A DNA stretch of 64,000 nt from Trichomonas vaginalis G3. Its lineage: Eukaryota > Parabasalia > Trichomonadida > Trichomonadidae. Numbering within the stretch: the stretch's first letter is position 1; every line of letters starts with the position of its first letter. Shown piece after piece: positions 47,390-59,337 of this stretch. Location: assembly GCF_026262505.1 (NCBI RefSeq), contig NC_067208.1, forward strand, positions 7,263,962 to 7,327,961. The letters run 5' to 3'. The translations under genes were made by a program, and so were the position numbers. The notes below the pieces were generated by a model. It was given only the letters and a program-made list of their open reading frames with translations. It was not told the DNA's origin and did no database searches.

Positions 47390-50300
47390 TTATGTGTCAT
47401 AATAGAACCCACTCGGACAAGCTTTACTTTCTTCCTGACTGAGTTTTAACTCTTCTTTTTCCTTCATTGCCACTACTTTCACTAGATGAAGTTACTTCTT
47501 CACTACTTTCACTTTGTTCTACTCTTCTCTTCTTCTTTGGTGTCGCTTTTGGTTAACTTGCCCTCTGCTTCAAGTTGTTGCATCTTTGCCTCATGTTCAC
47601 CTAGTATGTTGTAAATTTCCCATGTCCTTTTTGCCTTTGGGCTCTGGTCGCCCATCTCAGGTAACCTATATCCTAGAAAGAGTTTTGTCATAGTTTGTAT
47701 TTGAGTCTTCGCGTATTGTTTGCATGACTCTTTCCTGAGTTTCCGGTTCAAGCTCTTCAAAAGAGCTTGTCCATATGGAATAAGCTCGTTTCCAAATATA
47801 TGTTTTTGTAGCCATTCTGGTTTTCTTTCCATGTTACCAATATATCTTTTGTGAATGGGAAAGCTTTTACCCAATCTTTCAGTCTTGCGTCATTTATTTC
47901 TGTAGTTGGTTTTATTTGTCAAGGAACATGTTTTTCAATACTAAATTTCATTTGGTACTGTCCATTTGAGTTTTCTTAAATATTCATCCCTTCTCAGTTC
48001 ATTGTCTGCAAAGTAGTTTTTATGACATTTTGTAAACTTTCGTTTGCAAGGTCAATGTACAAAGGTTCTCTTCCTTCTCTCTCCCTAACTTTCTTTCTAA
48101 ACTCTTCACCAAATATACCATCTCTATGGTTCTGTGTAGTTCTTTGAGATAAATGTTTTAGAACGTCAGGTGTTATATTTCCATCAGCCATGTTCATTTC
48201 ATACTGGTCCAAAATATCTGCATGTTTCATATCTTTTCAATGGCTTAAAGCCGCGCTGAAAATACCAGCTATATCTGGTTCACCATTCACTTCCATTGCG
48301 TCTACAACTTCTTGGAATTGAGGTTGTAAGTTTATGAACCCACCTATCCGGATTAGCTTTATGACCCATTTCATTGTAGTTCCATAGTCTGCAGAAACAA
48401 AAGTAGGTTTGTTTCCATATTGGTTAGGTTCTGAATGAACTTTAAACAATGTTTCATTTCTATATGTTTTGTTGAAATTTAACCTTTTATTTTCACCGAG
48501 TTCGGCCAAAGATTGAACGTTATATGGTCGTAAGTAAAAAGGATTGTTGTATTTGCTTACATTTTTTTCTTTCAGTACTTCCATTCTATGCTGATATTTT
48601 CATCTGGTGTTGGAGTCTTTTGTATGTCGGCAAACATTTTTCGATATTCTTCTACTATGTCAGCCGATTTTTTTTAGACTCTTGAAAGATTCCATATTCT
48701 CCGCATACTCTTGTTGAGGGTCAAGATTTTCGGCTGTTCCAAATCTTCATCTAGTTCTGTGAAGTTAGTTTCCAAAGGAGGGACTTGTTCGTTTCTTCAG
48801 GCTCTTCTAGCTGTTGTTGCTGACTATTTCTTCCATGTCTGGTTGTATCTGAACTTCTTCCTGTGGAGTTTCTTGTACCTCATCTGCTGGCATTTCATAT
48901 ATTCCGAGACCGTTTTCAACAAGTTCCCTATTTAAGTCATCCGCATTCATAAGCCTTTGTTCTTTCGTTCCGTCTCTATTTTTTACGCGTTTCATGAAGA
49001 TAGTTGAATTATCATTTATCTCTGACACCAAATATCTCGGAGTAAATTCATTCATGTCATTTGGATGATATGCTATTAAATCATATCCCTTAGCGAGCTT
49101 GTATTTTCCAGGTTTGAAATTATATCCCATTTGGTGCTGAACCATAAAGCTAAATAGGTTCGGGTCTGTATTTCCTTCCTTGAACTTTCTAATAGCTTCT
49201 TTATATCTGTCACTAAAGTCAAGAGTATCTGGGTAACCATAATTTTCCTTAAGCATTTTTAAGAATTCTTGGTTTCCTTGTTCTCTACTTCTTTTATGTC
49301 CTTGCTCTGTTTGTGGTTGTTGTGCTGGTTGTGGAGGTGGTTGTTGTGCAGGGTTTGAACTGTTGGTTGCTGTGCTGGTTGTGGAGGTGGTGCAGGTGCA
49401 GGGTTTTGAACTGTTGGTTGCTGTGCTGGGTTTTGAACTGTTGGTTGTTGTGTTGGTTGTTGTTGTTGTGCTGGATTTTGAACTGTTGGTTGTTGTGTTG
49501 GTTTTTGTGCATGCCTGTGTCTGTGTCCATGTGACGATGTAAATGTTTTAGGTAGTCCTGGTGCAGGTGCTTCTCTTGGAGGGTTTGGTGGTATATAAGT
49601 TCCACTAGCTAGTATATAAGTTCCACCAGCTGGTATATAAGTTCCACCAGCTGGCACATATGTTCCATCTGCAGCATAATGTCCTACCTGACTTTTCGTT
49701 TTTAAGAAAGCATTTACTAGGTCTGTTTTGGTCTGTTGTAACTCTTTTTCTTGACTTTCCACAACAGTTGCTCTAACGGCGTCATAGGCACTTTGAACTG
49801 CCTGTCTCGTTGCTGCATCTGTTATTTTCGTCATATTTTGTGCTACTTCTCTTAACTCTTTGTCGAAACCTTCAGACTTCAGTTTCTTTCCAGATGAGAA
49901 GTCGTTCACTAGTTTCACCTTACTATGAAGAGCTTCGAAGGCGTTCTTAAAGTCAGCATTCATTAAAGCTTCATTTGAATTGTCTTCATCCGCTTGTATT
50001 TTTGTCCTTATTGACCCTATAAGTTGGGCTGCTTTAGCGTTGGCTTGGGCATCTAACCAGTCATTATTAGCTTTTATATATTATTCTGCGCTTTTCATTG
50101 CCTTTTGCATGGCTGCGTCGTTATTTTTACTTTCTTGTGCTAAGTTTTCATACTGTACGGTTTTGGTTTTGCAACTGTAAAAGTTTTTCTGCCTTTACAT
50201 TTGCTTCAACTTCTTTTTTATACTCATCGCTATCCATATATGTCTTCATGGCTTTTTGTTTTATTTCTTCATCTTTTCAGTACTTTATATTGAGTAGTAT

Positions 50301-50809
50301 GGTTTTTCAAATTTAAAACATCTTGTTCCATTTTGCTACTTCTGCTGCTTTTTCTGACACTTTTTTCGCATATTCCTCTGTACTTAGTTCTTTCAGTTGT
50401 TCTTCTTTCTTCTTTTTCTCTACGTTTAACTCATTGAGTTTCTTTGTGTGTCTGTCATATTCTAGTTTCTTTTTCGTTTTCACTTATTTGTTTCTGTATG
50501 TCTATTTGACTTTTTGACATCTGTTATTTGATTTTTGAGTGAACTCAAATTCATTTGACTTTGAGGTTATAGGCTGTTCCGTCTGCAGCTCCACCATAGC
50601 CTGCCATTTCGCTAAAAGTGCCGCTCTTAAACCTCCACTCTGTGCACCAGTAACTCGGTTTAAAAGCATAGGGTTGCTTGACATTTGTTGCAACATAGTG
50701 GGGTCATTCAGCATTTGTTGTTGCAACTGTTGTTGTGGTGTCAGTTTTACTATTGGATGTTTCAATGCTCTCTCCTCTTACGTATATTCTTACGTAGCTT
50801 ACGTGGCAT
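47390..50809 (-). pseudogene. Large internal virion protein, copy B
   Basis: The same gene as in copies A and C: a basic N terminus, long coiled coil, Tyr/Gly-rich repeats (YVPAGGTYIPAGGTYI), PTVQNP-type Pro/Gln repeats, a globular middle (FSFMVQHQMGYNFKPGKYKL), and a Ser/Lys-rich C-terminal end (VKLGPSGFYYDT). It sits directly upstream of the capsid gene on the same strand. It is a fossil with perhaps ten breaks. Confidence 0.7.
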
Positions 50810-51282
50810 TTTAAGTGAAGTTAAAAAGCGGTTTTTGACAGATGTTTATATGACACTTTTTGTTCAGCACAAAAAACTACTCGGTCAAAGTGTTGTCAGT
50901 TTTGTAAAAATAACCGTCCTATCTCATTCTATAAGGGGAAAAAGGCTTCTCACAAAGTATACTTCCTTGGAACGCCTGTAACTTTTCTGTAGCGACGATA
51001 GACCCTTACTTGTCCGGACAAAGTTATACCATTTTGAGTGCTCTACAAAAAAGTCAACGGCGACGACTCTCAAAAACCGTTGTGTAAAAAGTTTTACCGT
51101 TGGACAAAAAAGTATATATAGAAAACAAAAACGTTTATAGTTCATTCAATATTTTGAGATGGAACGGTTTGCCAACGGTAACTATTAAATAAAATAAAAA
51201 AATAGAGGGGGTTACCGTTGACGAAACGGTTTATTTTTAAACTTTCTATGAGTAGTCCGAAAAAAACAGTTCATTTTTCATA
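50810..51282. promoter_or_regulatory. AACGG-box intergenic region, copy B
   Basis: This 473-bp non-coding region lies between the divergent large virion gene and the end gene. Five CAACGG/CCGTTG boxes lie at 51055, 51077, 51097, 51173 and 51215, with two further AACGG at about 51164 and 51225. Two of the boxes form a perfect 10-bp stem (CAACGGTAAC 51173-51182 with GTTACCGTTG 51211-51220). CAACGG is a typical Myb-type recognition sequence. The palindrome TTGTCCGGACAA lies at 51010-51021. The region is conserved in copy C (53803-54273). Confidence 0.55.
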
Positions 51283-52359
51283 ATGGCATTCGCTAGCGTG
51301 TTCGCTCCAAATTCACCTGAAGAAATTGCTTGCAAACTTTCAGCATCCACAGGTTTAGAGCCTCAATATCAAACTGCAGCATCTACACATATCTCCAAGC
51401 AGAACAGACAATTCAAATTCAAATTTGTCCTGCAATTCGCTCAATCCAAAGCCACTTTCACTACCAAAAACAATACCAAACGAGCTCCGTATTACAAAGA
51501 ACCACAGCAACGCTGAACTACGCAAAATACTACTCAGATTGTCTGAAGAATACTTCAATTCAAAGCCAGAAGAAAGAGTTGCTGCAACTTTTAACAAAGA
51601 ATATTGTGAACAACTCAACAAAGTTCTTGCAGACTTTACCAAACTACAAAAAGAAACACCTGACCCATTCGAATTAGGTGACACAATTGTCAACTATTTT
51701 CCAACAATAACAAAGATAATGGTTGACAGAACTATATGTCAGCTTATTGAAAGTCTTCCACCCCAAGCTGCAAAAAAAGTCGAACAGTTTTGGGTCGAAT
51801 TCAAAATAAAGAGTTACGGATATCAGGATGACGAAGAAGAACGTGAGTACGGACAAGAAACAGCCAAATGGCAATGTCTTAGCTCACTCAACCCCAAGTT
51901 CAAACCATTATTTTACTCAGACAACAACACAATTCAAGTACGCAAAATTGCTATTCATTTCGTTAACCAAGCAGAAGACATTGAAGAAGGAGACTCTATC
52001 TCAGTTTATGTTTGCTACTGCAAGTTTTTCAAGGACGAATTTGAGGAACCAATTCTCATGCATGTCTTCAAGCCACGTCACCAACTCTACGTTGAAACTG
52101 AAATAACACTCATGCATGGAATGTATCTCAAAGTTTGAAAGCCAATTGGAAAACACATACAACATTTGGCTTTCATACATTCAGTTCGATACACCAGATG
52201 ACTTTTGATGTTGAAGAAGAAGACTCTACTCAAGAAGATGAACCACAAGACTCACCTGATGATGACGAATTTGTACCCGAAGAAGAAGAATATCATTCAA
52301 GAACACCATCAGAAGACGACCAACAAATGGCAGATGCAATGGACAGTCAAGTTCCATGA
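51283..52359 (+). pseudogene. Maverick end gene, unknown (copy B)
   Basis: It starts MAFASVFAPNSPEEIACKLS. The middle contains RKILLRLSEEYFNSKPEERV and FPTITKIMVDRTICQLIESL, and the C terminus is very acidic (EEEDSTQEDEPQDSPDDDEF). No family is recognised. It is the last gene before the right terminal repeat and could have an end-related function such as terminal DNA binding. It is a fossil with a few breaks, and copy C has the same gene. Confidence 0.5.
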
Positions 52360-52396
52360 AACTAAACATCTAATTTTACCTCAATTCCAACTTTTT

Positions 52397-52455
52397 TAAA
52401 CATCTTCGGGGCTAGAGGGCACGAAGTGCCTGGAAGCCCCACTACCCTTTTTTTT
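52397..52455. repeat. Maverick B right terminal inverted repeat
   Basis: TTTAAACATCTTCGGGGCTA, the palindrome GGCACGAAGTGCC, and GGAAGCCCCACTACCC, then eight T. Compared with the left end, the palindrome differs in both arm and loop (GGCGCGTTGCGCC on the left) while remaining self-complementary. Confidence 0.92.
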
Positions 52456-52625
52456 CTCTAAACATTATATTTCATTCAAAAAAGGAGAAAATAACATCAA
52501 TTCTTGCTTGCATTACTTTGCTTCAATGAGCAACTTCGTTATTTGGTGATCCCATTGCATAAAAAAGATATTCGATTTGAAATTATATCGAAAAGCCCAA
52601 ATAAGTCAAGATCAAATGAAAAACT
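52456..52625. other. Host spacer between Mavericks B and C
   Basis: About 170 bp of ordinary AT-rich sequence. One plus-strand frame is open (LALLCFNEQLRYLVIPLHKK, then DIRFEIISKSPNKS), which might be a scrap of a host coding sequence interrupted by both insertions, but it is too short to assign. Confidence 0.5.
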
Positions 52626-52694
52626 AAAAAAAAAAAATAAAAAAGGTAGTGGGGCTTCCAGGCGCGTTGCGCCCTCTAGCCCCGAAGATGTTTA
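52626..52694. repeat. Maverick C terminal inverted repeat
   Basis: Twelve A, a T, six A, then GGTAGTGGGGCTTCCAGG and GGCGCGTTGCGCC. By gene content this is the same end as B's right end, yet its palindrome is the version found at B's left end. Confidence 0.92.
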
Positions 52695-52731
52695 AAAAAG
52701 TTGGAATTGAGGTAAAATTAGATGTTTAGTT

Positions 52732-53802
52732 TCATGGAACTTGACTGTCCATTGCATCTGCCATTTGTTGGTCGTCTTCTGATGGTGTTCTTGAATGATA
52801 TTCTTCTTCTTCGGGTACAAATTCGTCATCATCAGGTGAGTCTTGTGGTTCATCTTCTTGAGTAGAGTCTTCTTCTTCAACATCAAAGTCATCTGGTGTA
52901 TCGAACTGAATGTATGAAAGCCAAATGTTGTATGTGTTTTCCAATTGGCTTTCAAACTTGAGATACATTCCATGCATGAGTGTTATTTCAGTTTCAACGT
53001 AGAGTTGCTGACGTGGCTTGAAGACATGCATGAGAATTGGTCCTCCAAATTCGTCCTTGAAAAACTTGCAGTAGCAAACATAAACTGAGATAGAGTCTCC
53101 TTCTTCAATGTCTTCTGCTTGGTTAACGAAATGAATAGCAATTTTGCGTACTTGAATTGTGTTGTTGTCTGAGTAAAATAATGGTTTGAACTTGGGGTTG
53201 AGTGAGCTAAGACATTGCCATTTGCTGTTTCTTGTCCGTACTCACGTTCTTCTTCGTCATCCTGATATCCGTAACTCTTTATTTGAATTCGACCCAAAAC
53301 TGTTCGACTTTTTTTGCAGCTTGGGTGGAAGACTTTCAATAAGCTGACATATAGTTCTGTCAACCATTATCTTTGTTATTGTTGGAAAATAGTTGACAAT
53401 TGTGTCACCTAATTCGAATGGGTCAGGTGTTTCTTTTTGTAGTTTGGTAAAGTCTGCAAGAACTTTGTTGAGTTGTTCACAATATTCTTTGTTAAAAGTT
53501 GCAGCAACTCTTTCTTCTGGCTTTGAATTGAAGTATTCTTCAGACAATCTGAGTAGTATTTTGCGTAGTTCAGCGTTGCTGTGGTTCTTTGTAATACGGA
53601 GCTCGTTTGGTATTGTTTTTGGTAGTGAAAGTGGCTTTGGATTGAGCGAATTGCAGGACAAATTTGAATTTGAATTGTCTGTTCTGCTTGGAGAATGTGT
53701 AGATGCTGCAGTTTGATATTGAGGCTCTAAACCTGTGGATGCTGAAAGTTTGCAAGCAATTTCTTCAGGTGAATTTGGAGCGAACACGCTAGCGAATGCC
53801 AT
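52732..53802 (-). pseudogene. Maverick end gene, unknown (copy C)
   Basis: The same gene as 51283-52359 of copy B, in inverted orientation, with the same acidic C terminus. Fossil copy with a few breaks. Confidence 0.5.
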
Positions 53803-54273
53803 TATGAAAAATGAACTGTTTTTTTCGGACTACTCATAGAAAAGTTTAAAATAAACCGTTTTCGTCAACGGTAACCCCCTCTATTTTTTTATTTTATTTA
53901 ATAGTTACCGTTGGCAAACCGTTCCATCTCAAATATTGAATGAACTATAAACGTTTTTTGTTTTCTATATATACTTTTTTGTCCAACGGTAAAACTTTTT
54001 ACACAACGGTTTTTGAGAGTCGTCGCCGTTGACTTTTTTGTAGAGCACTCAAAATGGTATAACTTTGTCCGGACAAGTAAGGGTCTATCGTCGCTACAGA
54101 AAAGTTACAGGCGTTCCAAGGAAGTATACTTTGAGAAGCCTTTTTCCCCTTATAGAATGAGATAGGACGGTTATTTTACAAAACTGACAACACTTTGACC
54201 GAGTAGTTTTTTGTGCTGAACAAAAAGTGTCATATAAACATCTGTCAAAAACCGCTTTTTAACTTCACTTAAA
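53803..54273. promoter_or_regulatory. AACGG-box intergenic region, copy C
   Basis: The inverted equivalent of 50810-51282 with the same CAACGG/CCGTTG boxes and the GTTACCGTTG/CAACGGTAAC-type stem, between the end gene and the large virion gene. Confidence 0.55.
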
Positions 54274-57200
54274 ATGCCACGTAAGCTACGTAAGAATATA
54301 CGTAAGAGGAAGAGAGCATTGAAACATCCAATAGTAAAACTGACACCACAACAACAGTTGCAACAACAAATGCTGAATGACCCCACTATGTTGCAACAAA
54401 TGTCAAGCAACCCTATGCTTTTAAACCGAGTTACTGGTGCACAGAGTGGAGGTTTAAGAGCGGCACTTTTAGCGAAAATGGCAGGCTATGGTGGAGCTGC
54501 AGACGGAACAGCTATAACCCTCAAAGTCAAATGAATTTGAGTTCACTCAAAAATCAAATAACAGATGTCAAAAAGTCAAACATAGACATACAGAAACAAA
54601 TAAGTGAAAACGAAAAGAAACTAGAATATGACAGACACACAAAGAAACTCAATGAGTTAAACGTAGAGAAAAAGAAGAAAGAAGAACAACTGAAAGAACT
54701 AAGTACAGAGGAATATGCGAAAAAAGTGTCAGAAAAAGCAGCAGAAGTAGCAAAAATGGAACAAGATGTTTTAAATTTGAAAAACCATACTACTCAATAT
54801 AAAGTACTGAAAGATGAAGAAATAAAACAAAAAGCCATGAAGACATATATGGATAGCGATGAGTATAAAAAAGAAGTTGAAGCAAATGTAAAGGCAGAAA
54901 AACTTTTACAGTTGCAAAACCAAACCGTACAGTATGAAAACTTAGCACAAGAAAGTAAAAATAACGACGCAGCCATGCAAAAGGCAATGAAAAGCGCAGA
55001 ATATATAAAAGCTAATAATGACTGGTTAGATGCCCAAGCCAACGCTAAAGCAGCCCAACTTATAGGGTCAATAAGGACAAAAATACAAGCGGATGAAGAC
55101 AATTCAAATGAAGCTTTAATGAATGCTGACTTTAAGAACGCCTTCGAAGCTCTTCATAGTAAGGTGAAACTAGTGAACGACTTCTCATCTGGAAAGAAAC
55201 TGAAGTCTGAAGGTTTCGACAAAGAGTTAAGAGAAGTAGCACAAAATATGACGAAAATAACAGATGCAGCAACGAGACAGGCAGTTCAAAGTGCCTATGA
55301 CGCCGTTAGAGCAACTGTTGTGGAAAGTCAAGAAAAAGAGTTACAACAGACCAAAACAGACCTAGTAAATGCTTTCTTAAAAACGAAAAGTCAGGTAGGA
55401 CATTATGCTGCAGATGGAACATATGTGCCAGCTGGTGGAACTTATATACCAGCTGGTGGAACTTATATACTAGCTAGTGGAACTTATATACCACCAAACC
55501 CTCCAAGAGAAGCACCTGCACCAGGACTACCTAAAACATTTACATCGTCACATGGACACAGACACAGGCATGCACAAAAACCAACACAACAACCAACAGT
55601 TCAAAATCCAGCACAACAACAACAACCAACACAACAACCAACAGTTCAAAACCCAGCACAGCAACCAACAGTTCAAAACCCTGCACCTGCACCACCTCCA
55701 CAACCAGCACAGCAACCAACAGTTCAAAACCCTGCACAACAACCACCTCCACAACCAGCACAACAACCACAAACAGAGCAAGGACATAAAAGAAGTAGAG
55801 AACAAGGAAACCAAGAATTCTTAAAAATGCTTAAGGAAAATTATGGTTACCCAGATACTCTTGACTTTAGTGACAGATATAAAGAAGCTATTAGAAAGTT
55901 CAAGGAAGGAAATACAGACCCGAACCTATTTAGCTTTATGGTTCAGCACCAAATGGGATATAATTTCAAACCTGGAAAATACAAGCTCGCTAAGGGATAT
56001 GATTTAATAGCATATCATCCAAATGACATGAATGAATTTACTCCGAGATATTTGGTGTCAGAGATAAATGATAATTCAACTATCTTCATGAAACGCGTAA
56101 AAAATAGAGACGGAACGAAAGAACAAAGGCTTATGAATGCGGATGACTTAAATAGGGAACTTGTTGAAAACGGTCTCGGAATATATGAAATGCCAGCAGA
56201 TGAGGTACAAGAAACTCCACAGGAAGAAGTTCAGATACAACCAGACATGGAAGAAATAGTTCAGCAACAACAGCTAGAAGAGCCTGAAGGAAACGAACAA
56301 GTCCCTCCTTTGGAAACTAACTTCACAGAACTAGATGAAGATTTGGAACAGCCGAAAAATCTTGACCCTCAACAAGAGTATGCGGAGAATATGGAATCTT
56401 TCCAAGAGTCTAAAAAAAATTCGGCTGACATAGTAGAAGAATATCGAAAAATGTTTGCCGACATACAAAAGACTCCAACACCAGATGAAAATATTCAGCA
56501 TAGAATGGAAGTACTGAAAGAAAATGTAAGCAAATACAACAATCCTTTTTACTTACGACCATATAACGTTCAATCTTTGGCCGAACTCGGTGAAAATAAA
56601 AGGTTAAATTTCAACAAAACATATAGAAATGAAACATTGTTTAAAGTTCATTCAGAACCTAACCAATATGGAAACAAACCTACTTTTGTTTCTGCAGACT
56701 ATGGAACTACAATGAGATGGGGTCATAAAGCTAATCCGGATAGGTGGTTCATAAACTTACAACCTCAATTCAAGAAGTTGTAGACGCAATGGAAGTGAAT
56801 GGTGAACCAGATATAGCTGGTATTTTCAGCGCGGCTTTAATGCCATTGAAAGATATGAAACATGCAGATATTTTGGACCAGTATGAAATGAACATGGCTG
56901 ATGGAAATATAACACCTGACGTTCTAAAACATTTATCTCAAAGAACTACACAGAACCATAAAGATGGTATATTTGGTGAAGAGTTTAGAAAGAAAGTTAG
57001 GGAGAGAGAAGGAAGAGAACCTATTGTACATGACCTTGCAAACGAAAGTTTACAAAATGTCATAAAAACTTACTTTGCAGACAATGAACCGAGAAGGGAT
57101 GAATATTTAAGAAAACTCAAATGGACAGTACCAAATGAAATGTTAGTATTGAAAAACATGTTCCTTGACAAAATAAAACCAACTACAGAAATAAATGACG

Positions 57201-57700
57201 CAAGACTGAAAGATTGGGTAAAAGCTTTCCCATTCACAAAAGATATTATTGGTAACATGGAAAGAAAACCAGAATGGCTACAAAAACATATATTTGGAAA
57301 CGAGCTTATTCCATATGGACAAGCTCTGTTTGAAGAGCTTGAACCGGAAACTCAGGAAAGAGTCATGCAAACAATACGCGAAGACTCAAATACAAACTAT
57401 GACAAACTCTTTCTAGGATATAGGTTACCTGAGATGGGCGACCAGAGCCCAAAGGCAAAAAGGACATGGGAAATTTACAACATACTAGGTGAACATGAGG
57501 CAAAGATGCAACAACTTGAAGCAGAGGGCAAGTTACCAAAAGCGACACCAAAGAAGAAGAGAAGAGTAGAACAAAGTGAAAGTAGTGAAGAAGTAACTTC
57601 ATCTAGTGAAAGTAGTGGCAATGAAGGAAAAAGAAGAGTTAAAAACTCAGTCAGGAAGAAAGTAAAGCTTGGTCCGAGTGGGTTCTATTATGACACATAA
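54274..57700 (+). pseudogene. Large internal virion protein, copy C
   Basis: The order of parts is the same as in copy B, but it is less broken, with about two breaks. The longest open piece (54531-56783) is 750 aa and shows coiled coil in the first third, GTYVPAGGTYIPAGGTYI-type repeats, a His-rich HGHRHRH patch, Pro/Gln repeats based on PTVQNPAQQ, then a globular segment. The last part (56744-57700) is charged and ends in a Ser/Lys-rich region before GFYYDT. It is upstream of the capsid gene with a 32-bp spacer. A scaffold or core protein is likely from position; no domain is recognised. Confidence 0.7.
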
Positions 57701-57732
57701 ATCCAACTATTCTATATTTTTACCCATATGAA

Positions 57733-59337
57733 ATGTACGCCGCTCAGAATATAACGCCAACAGTTTTGGATGCCATGAATGGAAATGTTTCCGAATGGTA
57801 TAACGAATGCGACAATGCCATTAGAAGGTCAGAAATAGTTCCTGGAACTTACGAATATACAACTGCTGTTTCTTATGGAAACGTAGGTGAGTTTGGAGAA
57901 GGTTCTTCAACAACAGTAGATATTGCTTGCGACAGGTTTCATATTATTTCTATTGACAACTCATTCTTATACGTGGAACAAGACATTGAAATAAAACCTT
58001 CTGCCAAGTTGTCTGACAAGAAAGGTTGCAATGGAATTTTCTATGTCGGATACCAATATGCTCCAGAAGTTTTCATGGGATATAAGATATATTCTAACTC
58101 TGACTTAGTTCAAACAGTAACATGGGCAAACTATGAATGGTTCGCTTTGAGAAACTCAGTACAACCACAAGCTAGAGAACAAACAGACCAGTATGCAACT
58201 ATTGAGAAAATAAGAAGACTTGACCCTAACGTTCCAGGAGTTTATGTTAACCTTTCTGGACAAACTGCAGCAGCAGTAACCAAAGTAAAACTGAAACTTA
58301 GAGTTCCTTTGTCATCTTTCCTCATCTTCGGGTTTTTAAGATACTTGCCAAACTGGGCAGGAAAAATTTCTATCGAACTTACTCCAAGCAAAAATAACTT
58401 AGTCATTGCACCAACACAAGACCCATTCACTATTACTGTAGCTGGAACTGGTGGAGCCAAGTTCTGTGACTTTTGCAAAGACAAAGTTGACTTAGACTTT
58501 GGTTTCTCAAACCTCAACACTGAAGTAAACTATTATTTCAATGCTGCTGGAACTGCTTGGGACCCAGTTAAGTTCACATGCGAAAAATTTGAATGCAAGA
58601 GAATAGAAAGCAGACTTGCAGTCTATATGTTGGACCCAGATATTTCAAATGCTTTAGCTGCCAAATATATTGCAGTTCCACTTATGTTCCCTATACACCA
58701 AATATCTGTCAAAGACTTTGCAGGTGAAGTTGGAAACCAAAGTGCTGACCCAGGTGCAAGAACAGATATTGCTTTAACAACTGCAATGAAACATGCAGAT
58801 ACTATGTTTGTACTGTTCAGACGAACTATAAATGACTATTCTTGTTTCTACAACCCCGGTATTAAATATCATATAAACATAGATGGCAAATATTATCCAA
58901 GAGAAGAATATTCTACAGTTGAGGATATGAGGTCATACAACTTGACATTAGATGCTATGAACTTTAACAACAACTTCACAACAACCATTAACCCTGAAAT
59001 GCAAAGTTCTATTATGCCATATGTGAAAGTATGGACTCATACAGGAGGTCAAAAAACTCAATATACAAATGGAGACCGTTCAAACTTTTGGCTTGGCATT
59101 CCATTTGCTGACTCAGAAGACTTTATGGGTGGTATTTCAACTGTTGGTACAGTTCAAATACAATATACTGGTGACAGAGACGGTCCAGATGAATTGAGAG
59201 CAAAGAAGTTTACAAAACCAATAGCACTTTTCACGGAAGATGCTCTTTTGAAGATTCGTTCGATGAAACCTGCTGGGGCTCCTCAGATTGGTATAACGAC
59301 AGCTTCCATCGAGCAGATTTTGGCAGCAGGTCAGTAA
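57733..59337 (+). CDS. Major capsid protein, double jelly roll (copy C)
   Basis: The 534-aa product is open throughout. It begins MYAAQNITPTVLDAMNGNVS. The two jelly-roll halves have aromatic-rich strands, for example VPLSSFLIFGFLRYLPNWAG, NYYFNAAGTAWDPVKFTCEK-like strands after residue 255, and the second half with TMFVLFRRTINDYSCFYNPG. Length and its place next to penton, ATPase and PolB genes fit Maverick MCPs, which build icosahedral capsids. The leader TTTTTACCCATATGAAATG matches the virion class. The assignment rests on context and length as much as on motifs. Confidence 0.75.
   Translation: MYAAQNITPTVLDAMNGNVSEWYNECDNAIRRSEIVPGTYEYTTAVSYGNVGEFGEGSSTTVDIACDRFHIISIDNSFLYVEQDIEIKPSAKLSDKKGCNGIFYVGYQYAPEVFMGYKIYSNSDLVQTVTWANYEWFALRNSVQPQAREQTDQYATIEKIRRLDPNVPGVYVNLSGQTAAAVTKVKLKLRVPLSSFLIFGFLRYLPNWAGKISIELTPSKNNLVIAPTQDPFTITVAGTGGAKFCDFCKDKVDLDFGFSNLNTEVNYYFNAAGTAWDPVKFTCEKFECKRIESRLAVYMLDPDISNALAAKYIAVPLMFPIHQISVKDFAGEVGNQSADPGARTDIALTTAMKHADTMFVLFRRTINDYSCFYNPGIKYHINIDGKYYPREEYSTVEDMRSYNLTLDAMNFNNNFTTTINPEMQSSIMPYVKVWTHTGGQKTQYTNGDRSNFWLGIPFADSEDFMGGISTVGTVQIQYTGDRDGPDELRAKKFTKPIALFTEDALLKIRSMKPAGAPQIGITTASIEQILAAGQ

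Larger units (their letters stand above)
26259..52455. mobile_element. Maverick/Polinton copy B, full length
   Basis: About 26.2 kb between inverted terminal repeats (26277-26326 and 52397-52447), each capped outside by an A-run (left) or T-run (right). Parts in order: Dam-type methyltransferase, small virion-like genes, fibre, integrase, PolB, HNH protein, minisatellite with a nested transposon, Pro/Gln-rich protein, central hairpin array, two KilA-N genes, packaging ATPase, SF3 helicase, penton candidate, major capsid, large virion protein and end gene. It looks whole in extent but broken, with perhaps ten to twenty breaks overall, some of which could be sequence errors. It is young, since shared parts are almost identical to copy C. 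I could not find a convincing flanking target duplication. Confidence 0.93.

Noticed and set aside
26241-52470. Target-site duplication flanking Maverick B
   Set aside because: Sequences just outside the A-run and T-run (CAAAAC and CTCTAA) do not match, and the exact boundary is uncertain because of the homopolymers.
52504-52695. 63-aa ORF across the spacer and the start of Maverick C
   Set aside because: Half of it is the terminal repeat and A-run; the spacer part is too short to support a gene.
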